Positions 10,911 to 22,262 of a stretch of DNA of 64,000 nt are shown here, one piece after another (the stretch's first letter is position 1; each line of letters opens with the position of its first letter). The notes under the pieces were generated by a model. It was not told where the DNA came from. It ran no database searches and saw only the letters and a program-made list of their open reading frames with translations. Origin of the DNA: Porphyra umbilicalis (lineage: Eukaryota > Rhodophyta > Bangiophyceae > Bangiales > Bangiaceae). Location: the NCBI GenBank assembly GCA_002049455.2, contig KV919019.1, forward strand, positions 1 to 64,000. The letters run 5' to 3'. A program made the position numbers and the translations under genes.

Positions 10911-12628
10911 TCAGGCGTCGCCGACGATGTCGCCGGGGGTGCCGATGTCGGCGATGGCGGTCGTGATACAGACCTCGGGCGCGGAGTAGATGGCCGAGAC
11001 AAGGAGGCGGGGCAGGTGCCAGACGGCGTCGTAGTCGATTTTGTCCGTGGTGGGGGCGGGGGCCGGAGTGGGCGGGGCGGGGGCGGCAAGGGCGGGCGGG
11101 AAGATGCCGGTGGTGGTCATGCGGGTAGTCAGGTGGGCGGAGGAGGAGGAGCGGCGGGGAGGGGGGCCGGGTGGCGGGAGCGGGTGGTGGGGCACGTGCG
11201 CGCGAAGTAGTCGGTGCCTTTGCAGATGCGGCACGGGTTGGCGGTGCCGAGGCCGCGGTAGAGCCGGGCGAAGGAGCGCTCGGTGCGGAACGGGCGCTCG
11301 GCATCGCCACAGAAGCGGCGGAGGACGTAGAACACGTCGTTTTGGCGGTTGTCGTGCGGCCTCGAGACGTCGACCGTTCAGGTGTCGTCGGGGCGGGCGT
11401 CGTGGTCGGGAGGATTGAGGAGGGGGAGGCGTGAAAGGCGGAGGGGGCGGGTCGGTACGGGAGGCGAAAGAGGGGGGAGAGCGGATGCCGGGAGGGCCGA
11501 AGGCGAGCAGGAGCTTGGCATGGGCGGACACGGCATGGGGGTTGGATGGGGAGGAGTTCGCGATCAGGGAGGCGGGGAACCATTCGCCGCGCATGAAATG
11601 AGGATCTTGTCAAAGAGCATAGCGGCGGTGTGGTACCGGGGGGGCAGTTGCGACTGGAGCAGGCTTAGTCGGGACAGCATGCGCTCGAAGCGGGAGGCGG
11701 CGGTGTCGTTGGGAAGCGTGGGCTCGGTGCTGAAATGGATTGTCTGCCACTGCTCGCGGATGCGCAGTGTGCGGGCGGCCGAGTGGACGCAGGAGTGCAT
11801 GACGTCCCACAGGGCGTCCTCGAGGAGGGCGCGCGAGTCGTGGAAGAGGGAGGGTAGGTTGTGCTCGGTGTTGCGCAGGGCGAAGGGTAGGAACGTGGCG
11901 CGGAGGGAGCGCGGGACCTGGAAGGCATCGCGGATGTTGGCGAAGGGGTTGCGTGTGCGGGAGAGGGACTCCGAGTCGGCGCCGCCTTATTAGCGGTCGT
12001 GGATGAAGTAGCTGGAGATGGCGCGGACGGCCGCTGACAGGTTGGCCGGGGCGCCCGGGGCGGGGCCAGGCGGCGTGAAGTGGGCACGGGCGGGTGACGG
12101 GGAGCGGCGCAGGGAGCGGGAAGGCGACGCGGGGGCGGCGGGCGGGGCGCGGGGGGGGTGGAGGCGGGCTGGGCGGACGGAGGCGAGGTGGGGGCGGGGC
12201 GCGGTGGGAGGGAGGGATGCGACTCGGAGGAGTTGGGCGGGGACAAGGCGGCGGGCGGACCGAAGGAGGCGACCTGGTCGTATTTGCCGTCGAGGTGGCG
12301 CGGCACGAGGAAAAAGGCGGGTAAGGGCGCCCGTGATGCGGTGGAGGTTGGAGGTGGGGTGGGGCGGCCAGATCTCGTGGAAGGCGATGGAGACGGCGGT
12401 CCGTTGGCGGTGGGTCAGGGTCGCGACGTCAAAATCGCCGATTGCCGTGGCGACCGCGAGGTAGGCGTCGTTGGCGGGCCAGATGAGGCAGCCGGCGTCC
12501 TGGAGATCGCGTAGGCGGGCGGCGATGTCATCGTAAGGGGACGGGTCCGTGGTGACCGTCGAGAGGTAGGCGGAGACGGGAAGAGCGAGCGGGTTTGCGG
12601 GGGGTGGAGAGCCGGAGGGGGAAGGCAT
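10911..12628 (-). pseudogene. Copia Gag and protease start of element 2
   Basis: Starts at ATG 12628 (MPSPSGSPPP). The N-terminal Gag frame is open to 11990, with later Gag segments in other frames (LSRLSLLQSQLPPRYHTAAM near 11665, shared with element 1). The zinc knuckle is CRICKGTDYFARTC: the His of CX2CX4HX4C is Tyr here. The protease region reads ADIGTPGDIVGDA before a TGA stop at 10911-10913. Several frame changes indicate a dead copy. Confidence 0.78.
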
Positions 12629-12793
12629 GGCGGCGGAAGGGGGGGGGGGGGAGACAGCAGGGAGAAGGGGCGAGTCTTTGAGGCGTGGCCGGGCTCAGAA
12701 GACCGAGGGGTCAACGTTGCGGGGCCGGGACTCGGAGGACGTCAGATGGACGGCTTGGGCGATCCCTCAGCAACGGTGCACCGTTGGCTACCA

Positions 12794-12977
12794 TATCATA
12801 GTGAGAAGAAGGCTGACCGCCGCACCGGTGGTGCTCCGGGGGCTGGCGGCGGTTTAAAATGGGGGCATGCAAGTCAGACAAGATCATGCGGGACATGATG
12901 AAGCAGGACGAGAAATGATGAAGAGAATGAGGAAGGCGAAGAGGTACGGGGTGGGGATGTGGGCCAGTCGTTCCACA
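12794..12977 (-). repeat. 5' LTR of copia element 2
   Basis: 184 bp, same length as its partner. The inner end abuts the primer-binding site. Where the 3' LTR reads TTTATAATG on plus, this copy reads TTTAAAATG. Confidence 0.9.
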
Positions 12978-12982
12978 GTGAG

Positions 12983-13913
12983 CGGCACCGGCCCACCACG
13001 CTGGAACACGTCAAACAGGGCGCCCTGCCTCCCCACCCCGCCTCACAGGGAAACGAGGGCAGAAACATTGGCCGCGAGTGGCTGCCTGCAGCCCAGCCCC
13101 CACCCCCTTTCACGGAGCAGTAGGCACACACAAGTCGCCCGCGAGAAACCACCCGCGGGCAGACGCGCACGTGTCAAAATGACACGCGTCTGTCGACAGC
13201 CGCGATGTATGGCAAACTAAGCCAATGCAAGCACTCACGCTACCGGCGACACCTGCCGCGTCGCGTGGCAAACCGAGGGACCCGTCATCAGCTGGTCTGC
13301 AGTATGAGGTTGGGTTGGTTTCTTGTGGTGACGTTGGGATACGGTACTGGAGCGACGATATCCTGGTGTGGTATGGCGCCGATATGATTTTCGCTGTCTT
13401 CTAGATAGCTCAGAGGTATGGCGTTGAGATGGCACCCATATAACTTAAAGACCTGCACCGCCGTCATTTGTTTACGAAGAGCATAACTGACTAAAACCCA
13501 GTACTTGGCAGGGAATAAGCCAATTCGCTGGCGCCCTTTTTGCGCGGGAAGAGAGCACGCGCCAGCGACAGCACCCATCGGGTGAACAAACTTTTCGCGC
13601 GCGCGCGGCCACCACCGAGAAAGCCACATAACGTCACGAACGAGGTGGTTGTCCCTGGCGTTACCGCGCTTCATCCACCGTAGCAGCCCACTCCCTTCTA
13701 CGGCCGTTTTTATGATCGACGTGACGGCCGCTGCCGAGAGCCCAGCGGGCGCACCGCCCCCTCCCACGGTGCAGCAGCCCTGGACGCTGCAGTTGGAAGT
13801 GCCATATTTGGCCCGACCCGAGGAGAGCACGGAAGAGGAGTCCGACTCTAAAGCTCCTTTCTAGAAACAGCGTACTAACTTCATGGCGATTCGGCCTATT
13901 ACCTCCCGCGCTC
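12983..13913. other. Spacer upstream of the MULE; possible first exon
   Basis: No confident gene. A plus-strand frame at 13649-13864 (ATVQQPWTLQLEVPYLARP-like, ending in an acidic Glu/Ser run) could be a 5' exon of the transposon gene downstream, but no convincing splice donor follows. An overlapping minus frame at 13288-13830 looks like a shadow. Confidence 0.3.
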
Positions 13914-14330
13914 GTGATTCTTGGTGTGCTCTGGACATGTAAGGTGTCAAAAAAGACGACGGTGAAGAAGATTGTGTTCCAAACCGGCTCACCTTCGGCA
14001 GCGTACTTTGCCTCTTCTGAGAACGGCGATGCCCACATCTGTTATCTAGCACAAGATGCGCTGACAATCTGTCGGAGAGACAGCCCAACGGCATGGGCGA
14101 GTCCGAGGTCAAACGTCAACGGTGTGGTGGTTAAGATCGGCGGCCGCTTCTTCTTCCACGTTGGCAGCACCAGGGGCCGTCTCGCGCCATTGGTGTGCTC
14201 CCCCATAGACCCGTCGCTCAGGTCCCTCAGCCACAAGGAGATTAAATTTGACCGCCTGCAGTGGGTGACTGGTACGGAGGATACGGTCAGAGAGAGTGAT
14301 GCCAAGCACACAGTGACGAAGAAGACTCTG

Positions 14331-14485
14331 GTATGTGGAGTTTTCTCTACTTATGTGCATCCTTCTCGTGCCGAGCTTGCGGTTGCCCTGACCGTCCTGT
14401 AGCATTGCCAACTGCTATTCTGTTTACTGAAACACATATTTGCTGCTTATTCTTGTACGGACTGCTTCTTGGCTTCCTTTTGCAG
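14331..14485 (+). other. Intron in MULE transposase copy 1
   Basis: 155 nt, CTG|GTATGT donor and CTTTTGCAG acceptor with a pyrimidine-rich tract. It joins two frames in phase 0. The same intron is in the second copy at 19622-19776. Confidence 0.75.
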
Positions 14486-15641
14486 GCCATGCTGTCGGTG
14501 CTGCAGGAAAAAATGGCTACCTGCCCGTTTGAAGAAGAAGACGGCCAATTCTGCCCTGGGGAGTGGCACGTGGTCGCCCCTTTGTATCGAAGCCGGCCAT
14601 TCGTTGGCTGTACCAAGTGGAAGCCGGGAGATCCGCGCACCTGCGACGGCGGGCACAATGCGGCTTACACCCGCGACAGTGTGGACCCGGATCTGTTGGA
14701 GATGTATCGAACGGAAGGAGCTCCGAGCAACACGGTCGCTGATAGGTCATGCACCTTCATTGCTTCTAAGTGCTACAAGGGTAAGGGGTGCGACCGCCAC
14801 GGCGGATTGGAGACACCAGTGGAGGGTGCTGGTTCTTCCAGCTGATCTGTGCGTGCTCGCCTGCTATACCGGCGGGTCACCTCGGACCCTTCCAGCACCC
14901 GGGTCATTTTGCTGGTGTATGGTACGCACAACCATGTATAACACGTGTGCAAGCCGTCAAGCGCAGCGATTGAGTACGCCATTGAGGCGCTTTCAAGCGC
15001 TTCTATCCGCACATCGCAGGTACGCGTCGCTTATTTCTTCTATTTGCCTGCCGAGTCTGCTTTGATCGGATTTCTTTGGCCGCCCTACCTTGGACGTTTT
15101 CTCTGGACAGCAGTCACTGACGGAGGCAAAAAGAGGAATATGGTTCTGCTCGTGACCTCTGAGAATTGTACGGGCTGTCACTTTCCCCTCATGCTTTGTA
15201 ACTGTGAAAAGTTTCTTTGGGTTGTTCCCGGAAGACGGCCGTTGCCCAGACGTCTGACGGCATGAGACCGGATCCACGCCACTTGTGCAACCGGCGGGCA
15301 TCTGCCCGGGCGGCAGAGAGTCCGCATGGGCAGGACCTGCTGGGAGTGATGGACCTGCGGCGTCGGGCGGAGGAGGGGCACCTCTACATCCGCGAGGTTG
15401 GGACAATGACGACTACAAGATCGTGTTCCTGCAAAATGAGCAGCACGCGCGGCCCTCAGGACGCCTGCAGTACTTCCATGCGGACACGACTTTTGAAGTG
15501 GTGGCGCCTGGCTCCGCCCGGACAGGCGTCTCTGAGGCGGCAGTTGATGCCAGCGCCCCGAAAGACGGCGACTGGCACAACTTCTCAGCTGTGCAAAATC
15601 CTGTCGCTCTTCGCTTCGTACACCACACCATCTCTCTCAAT

Positions 15642-15760
15642 GTAAGTTTCCTGTTGTGCCCATTTGGTACTTCTGTTGTTTTTGGCAGTATGGTTCACTG
15701 ACGGGATTGGCTTCTTCTTCTTTTCTATGCGTTTGATTGTTGCGCTGAAACTTTTCACAG
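15642..15760 (+). other. Probable intron in MULE transposase copy 1
   Basis: 119 nt, AAT|GTAAGT donor and TTTTCACAG acceptor. The phase does not fit the upstream frame that carries the MULE motifs (one nucleotide off), so either a nearby indel or another acceptor is involved. Same sequence in the second copy at 20933-21051. Confidence 0.6.
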
Positions 15761-16971
15761 GGTGTGGGTCACGTCCCTCTACAAGGCTGTGGTAGTGATG
15801 CGTGCCATTCTGATTGAAAAATCCAAGAAGATGTCAGTCGCTCTCTGGCGCTTCCTCTTTCGCAACGCGGCGCTGCAGGGCTTGCACCCGCCCATCCGAC
15901 TGGGAAGCGGCACAGACGCGGCGGCACTCGAAGTGCTATCCCCCCCGGGTGACGACGCGACTGGCGAGGGCAGCAGTACCGCAGCAAACGAGCCTGCCGG
16001 TGCGTCAGCTTTGCGGGTGGATGCTGCACCTTCGAGCCGGCAGCTGCGCGCGCGCGTGTCTTTGGTCGCCGTGCTGCTCGACTTTGAGACGGTCGAGCAC
16101 GACGGGGCGTTCGAGGCCATGGCGCTGGAGTTTGGCGGCATCAAAGAGGACTACAATGGGCGCGCCATCGGCTGCCGGGTGCATCTCTACCACCTCTTGC
16201 TGAAGAAGTGTGGCAACGATTGGAAGGAGCCGTTCTATCGGGCGGTGCTTGCGCTGCAGCACAGCCCCCCACTCGGCAGCTCGGCAGCTGTCCGTGAGGC
16301 GCTGGAGGTGCTCGCCGACCGTGCCAATGGCGCGGGCGAGATGCAAAAGTCGGAGCTGATCAAGTGGATGCTGAACAACGACTCAGCGCTGCGGGCTGCG
16401 TTTCCTCTCTCGGCTGGCGCCTTGAAACGTAATGAGATCATGGCCGCCGGAGAAAGTACGAGCGCCGCCGATTCGTTGAACCGGCAGACACAATTAGAGG
16501 TGAAGGAGCGGGACACACGGACGTTGCTGGGCGTCATCAAAACCCTGATGAAATTTGATTCGGCGGTCATGTCTGAGGTTTTGCCGTCAGGGCCGACGTT
16601 CAGCGTCGGCGGGGCCTTTGAGCGAGCCCGACTAGTGCGGTCGCTGGCTCTTCGCAAACCTAGTTTCCTCCCAACGGGCGGCGCGCCACCCAAGTCTTCA
16701 CCTTGCGAAAAGGGCAACGCCAGTCGCACCGCAAATGGCGTGGTGGCTGCCGCGGCTTCGCGCAAAGCGGCCGTAGTCGCGGGGTCGGCCTTTCTGGCGA
16801 ATGGCTCGTCATCGCCCTCGGCTGCGGCCAATGGCGGTGGCGCCCCCGCCTCTGCGGCGACTCCCTCTGTACCGGCCTCAAGCGCGCCTCTGTTGCATGT
16901 CAGCCAGCCGTCGTAGGTAACCTCACCGGCCCTCCTGCCGTCCCGGCAGGCAATCATGGACAACATGCAGC

Positions 16972-19415
16972 TTGAAGCCGCACAGGCACCGGGAGGGCCA
17001 TTTGCGTGGAGTTAGCCCCTTCCGCACCACTCTCATGGCGGTTGTCCGCCGGTGGTCGGCCGTGGCGCCGTCCCGCCGTACACCCCCTCGGCTAGGTATG
17101 CAAAGTCATTTTCTCCCACCAGCACACCGGGTTTCAATGACTCGCAGAAGTAGTATGACGACGGAGAGGCGGCCGCCAGCGGTGGGGCCGGACCGTCATC
17201 CACTGGTGCCGCCGCCTTCCCCTTGTCTTCCGCTGGCTAACACCCGCGCCATCTTGGCCACCATCGAGGCGGGTTTGCTTTGTCGGCCACCGTCTCCCCC
17301 GAAATCGCTTCCCTGGTCGCCTCTGCCGCCATCTGCCCTTCCATTCCGACCCCCGTCGCCTTCACCCTCATTGCCGCCGTTGCCCCGGCCTGGGCCTGTG
17401 GCAGCGCGCCCGTTGTTGGTGCTGCGGCCATTTTCAGACGAGGATACGGCCCAGGCGAGGCGCATCTGCCCGTCGGTGGCCCGTCTGGACGTGTTGGTTC
17501 GGTGCGCCAGCGACCTTCCCGTCTCGTGCCCGCGCGGCACGTTCACGTGGGTGGACTGGAAGAACCCCGTCGTCGCGAGCGCGGCCATGCGCGCCGTCAT
17601 GGACGCTGGCAACCTGCGACACCACATGGACGCGGACAATGTCAACTGCTGCTCTATGGTGTCTTTCGTGACCGGCATGATCCCTGACGCGCCCGCCAAC
17701 GCCTATCCACTCGTGAACGCGAAGTGGCTGGCGGCCTTCCCCACTTTCAAGCTTTGGCTGGAGGAGGGGCTGGCGGGGCTCTTCTCGTGCCGCAGCGCGC
17801 AGCACGACAAGGTGATTATGTGCTCTCAGTGCGAGGCATTTACGGGGCTATGCGCCGGCCAACTAGTGGAGAGGTTTGTTGCCATGGACCGGGCGGGCCC
17901 CCAGCTGTGGTGGGAAGCAGAGTATCAGGCCGTCCTTGCTGCGACACGCGGCACTCCCTTGCACATCTCCAAGATGCGCGATGTCATGCAAGCCCCCGCA
18001 TACAATTGGGTGTTCTGCACGACCCACGTGGGTGCGGCCGGACCTCGTACGTTCGACCATCCACCAGATGACAATTGCGCTTTGTGCCCGTCATGACGTA
18101 TGTACCTCTGCGTCTGCGGCGCCAAAGTACCGTCGCAAGTCGCGGCGTCCGTCACGATCGCTGGGGATCTGTCTCCTCTGAGCGGCCTGGACACGATTTT
18201 CTGCAGTACTCTGTGCTTGCGCAACACCTACGCTCCCTCCACAGTCTTCTCCCAGCTCCGACTCTGGCTCCAAGACCGGGACGGATGGAGTGGCTGGGTC
18301 CGCGCTGCGGACCTTTTTGGCGGCATTGCCGCCAATGTCGATCCGCTGGTGGACAGGCTGTTGAGTGCGCACGGGCAGCACGGTGCTGCCCCCCCCTTTC
18401 TTGCCCACTGGGAGCTCGTGCAGTTGACTGAGGATCCATTTGGAGGCGACAGCGCGGCACGGGCGGCAGCGCGCGCGAGGGCGCTGTTCATGCGGCGCGC
18501 AGATCCGGCGGGCTCGACCGCTCCACTCGACTCTGTGGTGCCCGCCTTTGGCACCTGGAGCCAACAAGCGACTGTGAGCCGGCAATTCAAGAACGCTCTG
18601 CACGGCGTCAACAACATTGGTGAGGCGGTGAAGGCGACGAGCGTGGTGGCCTGGAGCGACGTGACGTTGCAGCCCCGCAATGCGTCGTACCGGCAGTACC
18701 CGCCGCTGCACCGGGCCGTCATCCCCGTCATCTGGACAAGGAGCGCACGGGCTGTCGAGCCAACCGGGGACGACGATGATGCGGAGGACGTGGCGGTGGA
18801 AGCAGCAGCCATAGGGTTGAGACCCCTTCGGCGTCGTGGGCGGCCGACCCGTCCGTCGTCAAGTCGTTCTACGACTTGACGGTGTTCTAGACTTAGGAGA
18901 TATTCGACGCGTGGCTCGACACGGGCGAGGACCAGTGGGTGTATACCACCACGCGCCGCGAGGACATGCTTTTTGTCTTGAAGCACGGCATCCACGCTAT
19001 TTTTACGATCCTCTCAGCTGCTGCAGGCAGGCCTGGCGGCTCGGCGAGCTTTCACCTCCGCCCTTTGACGCCGTGGTCGGTGCTCATGAGGGCGGCCAAG
19101 TGTGGCTTCAGAAAGATGGACACCTGGGGAGGAGAGGGCGACGTCTGCTTAATTTTGATGAAAGAAACGCCGGACCGTGCGCTGCGGTGCGCTGAGTTCT
19201 ACATGCAGATGGTCCATAAGTTCAACCGGAGCTGCACCACGGACGACCGCCGGGCAGCGGCATTGTGCATCCTGTACGAATGGGCAGCAGGCCGCTACAT
19301 TCGCGTCGACTACTACAACAAAGCGCACCCTTGGGTGGAGGTCGTGGTCCCCTCCCCCGCCCCCTGCACCCGAGGCGCGACCGACTGCTTTTATCGGGAG
19401 CTGATCAACCACCAC
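16972..19415 (+). pseudogene. Second ORF of the MULE-like element, copy 1, unrecognised
   Basis: I do not recognise this protein. One frame is open at 16972-18096 and, after a single in-frame TGA, at 18100-18879. It starts Pro/Ser-rich, then becomes well structured (CASDLPVSCPRGTFTWVDW, LVNAKWLAAFPTFKLWLEEG). It has paired cysteines (MCSQCEAFTGLC, FCTTH, CALCPS, MYLCVCGA) suggesting metal binding. After a frame change near 18820 coding resembles SVVKSFYDLTVF, two stops near 18887-18895, then EIFDAWLDTGEDQWVYTTTR and GEDVCLI-type sequence to 19415. It lies just downstream of the transposase on the same strand and is duplicated with it, so it is probably an accessory gene of the element. Confidence 0.55.
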
Positions 19416-22207
19416 TGGTGGTTAAGATCGGCGGCCGCTTCTTCGTCCACGTTGGCAGCACCAGGGGCCATCTCGCGCCATTGGTGTGCTCCCCCATAGA
19501 CCCGTCGCTCAAGTCCATCAGCCACAAGGAGATTAAATTTGACCGCCTGCAGTGGGTGACTGGTACGGAGGATACGGTCAGAGAGAGTGATGCCAAGCAC
19601 ACAGTGACGAAGAAGACTCTGGTATGTGGAGTTTTCTTTACTTATGTGCATCCTTCTCGTGCCGAGCTTGCGGTTGCCCTGACCGTCCTGTAGCATTGCC
19701 AACTGCTATTCTGTTTACTGAAACACATATTTGCTGCTTATTCTTGTACGGACTGCTTCTTGGCTTCCTTTTGCAGGCCATGCTGCCGGTGCTGCAGGAA
19801 AAAATGGCTACCTGCCCGTTTGAAGAAGAAGACGGCCAATTCTGCCCTGGGGAGTGGCACGTGGTCGCCCCTTTGTATCGAAGCCGGCCATTCGTTGGCT
19901 GTACCAAGTGGAAGCCGGGAGATCCGCGCACCTGCGACGGCGGGCACAATGCGGCTTACACCCGCGACAGTGTGGACCCAGATCTGTTGGAGATGTATCG
20001 AACGGAAGGAGCTCCGAGCAACACGGTCGCTGATAGGTCATGCACCTTCATTGCTTCTAAGTGCTACAAGGGTAAGGGGTGCGACCGCCACGGCGGATTG
20101 GAGACACCAGTGGAGGGTGCTGGTTCTTCCAGCTGATCTGTGCGTGCTCGCCTGCTATACCGGCGGGTCACCTCGGACCCTTCCAGCACCCGGGTCATTT
20201 TGCTGGTGTATGGTACGCACAACCATGTATAACACGTGTGCAAGCCGTCAAGCGCAGCGATTGAGTACGCCATTGAGGCGCTTTCAAGCGCTTCTATCCG
20301 CACATCGCAGGTACGCGTCGCTTATTTCTTCTATTTGCCTGCCGAGTCTGCTTTGATCGGATTTCTTTGGCCGCCCTACCTCGGACGTTTTCTCTGGACA
20401 GCAGTCACTGACGGAGGCAAAAAGAGGAATATGGTTCTGCTCGTGACCTCTGAGAATTGTACGGGCTGTCACTTTCCCCTCATGCTTTGTAACTGTGAAA
20501 AGTTTCTTTGGGTTGTTCCCGGAAGACGGCCGTTGCCCAGACGTCTGACGGCATGAGACCGGATCCACGCCACTTGTGCAACCGGCAGGCATCTGCCCGG
20601 GCGGCAGAGAGTCCGCATGGGCAGGACCTGCTGGGAGTGATGGACCTGCGGCGTCGGGCGGAGGAGGGGCACCTCTACATCCGCGAGGTTGGGACAATGA
20701 CGACTACAAGATCGTGTTCCTGCAAAATGAGCAGCACGCGCGGCCCTCAGGACGCCTGCAGTACTTCCATGCGGACACGACTTTTGAAGTGGTGGCGCCT
20801 GGCTCCGCCCGGACAGGCGTCTCTGAGGCGGCAGTTGATGCCAGCGCCCCGAAAGACGGCGACTGGCACAACTTCTCAGCTGTGCAAAATCCTGTCGCTC
20901 TTCGCTTCGTACACCACACCATCTCTCTCAATGTAAGTTTCCTGTTGTGCCCATTTGGTACTTCTGTTGTTTTTGGCAGTATGGTTCACTGACGGGATTG
21001 GCTTCTTCTTCTTTTCTATGCGTTTGATTGTTGCGCTGAAACTTTTCACAGGGTGTGGGTCACGTCCCTCTACAAGGCTGTGGTAGTGATGCGTGCCATT
21101 CTGATTGAAAAATCCAAGAAGATGTCAGTCGCTCTCTGGCGCTTCCTCTTTCGCAACGCGGCGCTGCAGGGCTTGCACCCGCCCATCCGACTGGGAAGCG
21201 GCACAGACGCGGCGGCACTCGAAGTGCTATCCCCCCCGGGTGACGACGCGACTGGCGAGGGCAGCAGTACCGCAGCAAACGAGCCTGCCGGTGCGTCAGC
21301 TTTGCGGGTGGATGCTGCACCTTCGAGCCGGCAGCTGCGCGCGCGCGTGTCTTTGGTCGCCGTGCTGCTCGACTTTGAGACGGTCGAGCACGACGGGGCG
21401 TTCGAGGCCATGGCGCTGGAGCTTGGCGGCATCAAAGAGGACTACAATGGGCGCGCCATCGGCTGCCGGGTGCATCTCTACCACCTCTTGCTGAAGAAGT
21501 GTGGCAACGATTGGAAGGAGCCGTTCTATCGGGCGGTGCTTGCGCTGCAGCACAGCCCCCCACTCGGCAGCTCGGCAGCTGTCCGTGAGGCGCTGGAGGT
21601 GCTCGCCGACCGTGCCAATGGCGCGGGCGAGATGCAAAAGTCGGAGCTGATCAAGTGGATGCTGAACAACGACTCAGCGCTGCGGGCTGCGTTTCCTCTC
21701 TCGGCTGGCGCCTTGAAACGTAGTGAGATCATGGCCGCCGGATAAAGTACGAGCGCCGCCGATTCGTTGAACCGGCAGACACAATTAGAGGTGAAGGAGC
21801 GGGACACACGGACGTTGCTGGGCGTCATCAAAACCCTGATGAAATTTGATTCGGCGGTCATGTCTGAGGTTTTGCCGTCAGGGCCGACGTTCAGCGTCGA
21901 CGGGGCCTTTGAGCGAGCCCGACTAGTGCGGTCGCTGGCTCTTCGCAAACCTAGTTTCCTCCCAACGGGCGGCGCGCCACCCAAGTCTTCACCTTGCGAA
22001 AAGGGCAACGCCAGTCGCACCGCAAACGGCGTGGTGGCTGCCGCGGCTTCGCGCAAAGCGGCCGTAGTCGCGGGGTCGGCCTTTCTGGCGAATGGCTCGT
22101 CATCGCCCTCGGCTGCGGCCAATGGCGGTGGCGCCCCCGCCTCTGCGGCGACTCCCTCTGTACCGGCCTCAAGCGCGCCTCTGTTGCATGTCAGCCAGCC
22201 GTCGTAG
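19416..22207 (+). pseudogene. MULE-like transposase, copy 2 (premature stop)
   Basis: Near-identical to copy 1 but without the first part of exon 1, since homology starts at 14125/19416. A G-to-T change turns the Glu codon after AAG into TAA at 21743-21745, ending the frame just before the STSAADSLNR block. The remaining frame reopens at 21767-22207. It shares the frameshift near 20688 with copy 1, so that defect predates the duplication. Confidence 0.66.
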
Positions 22208-22262
22208 GTAACCTCACCGGCCCTCCTGCCGTCCCGGCAGGCAATCATGGACAACATGCAGC

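Larger units (their letters stand above)
7455..12977 (-). mobile_element. Ty1/copia LTR retrotransposon 2, full-length structure (5523 bp)
   Basis: Two 184-bp LTRs (7455-7638, 12794-12977) with 5-bp flanks GTGCG (7450-7454) and GTGAG (12978-12982), a target duplication with one mismatch. The 5' LTR is followed on minus by TGGTAGCC (primer-binding site), and a CCGGGGAG purine tract precedes the 3' LTR. Domain order is Gag, protease, integrase, RT, RNase H, which is the copia order. Coding is broken by stops and frameshifts. It is the structural model for deleted element 1. Confidence 0.93.
13914..16916 (+). pseudogene. MULE-like transposase, copy 1 (introns, one frameshift)
   Basis: Probable Mutator-like DDE transposase, cutting and joining transposon DNA. 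Exon 1 ends at 14330 (DAKHTVTKKTL). Exon 2 from 14486 carries a Cys-rich putative zinc ribbon (CPFEEEDGQFCPGEW, RPFVGCTKW, CDGGHN). A later exon has YFHADTTFEVVAPGS, the MULE DGTFKV-type block with the first catalytic Asp. The last exon (15762-16916) has AVLLDFETVEHDGAF and GCRVHLYHLL, matching the TDFE...GCxFHL block with the second Asp, and STSAADSLNR at the position of the TNxAESxxR block, with Asp where Glu is usual. The frame changes near 15397 without a clear intron. Exon joins at 14.8-15.2 kb are unresolved. Family assignment is by motif pattern only. Confidence 0.66.
14125..19415 (+). repeat. 5291-bp unit, first copy of the MULE duplication
   Basis: Bases 14125-18900 reappear at 19416-24191 with a constant offset of 5291 bp. 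By eye about 20 substitutions and no indels separate the 4776-bp copies (over 99.5% identity). The last 515 bp (18901-19415) exist only here. The second copy begins at the next base, with TGGTGG at the junction. Confidence 0.93.
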
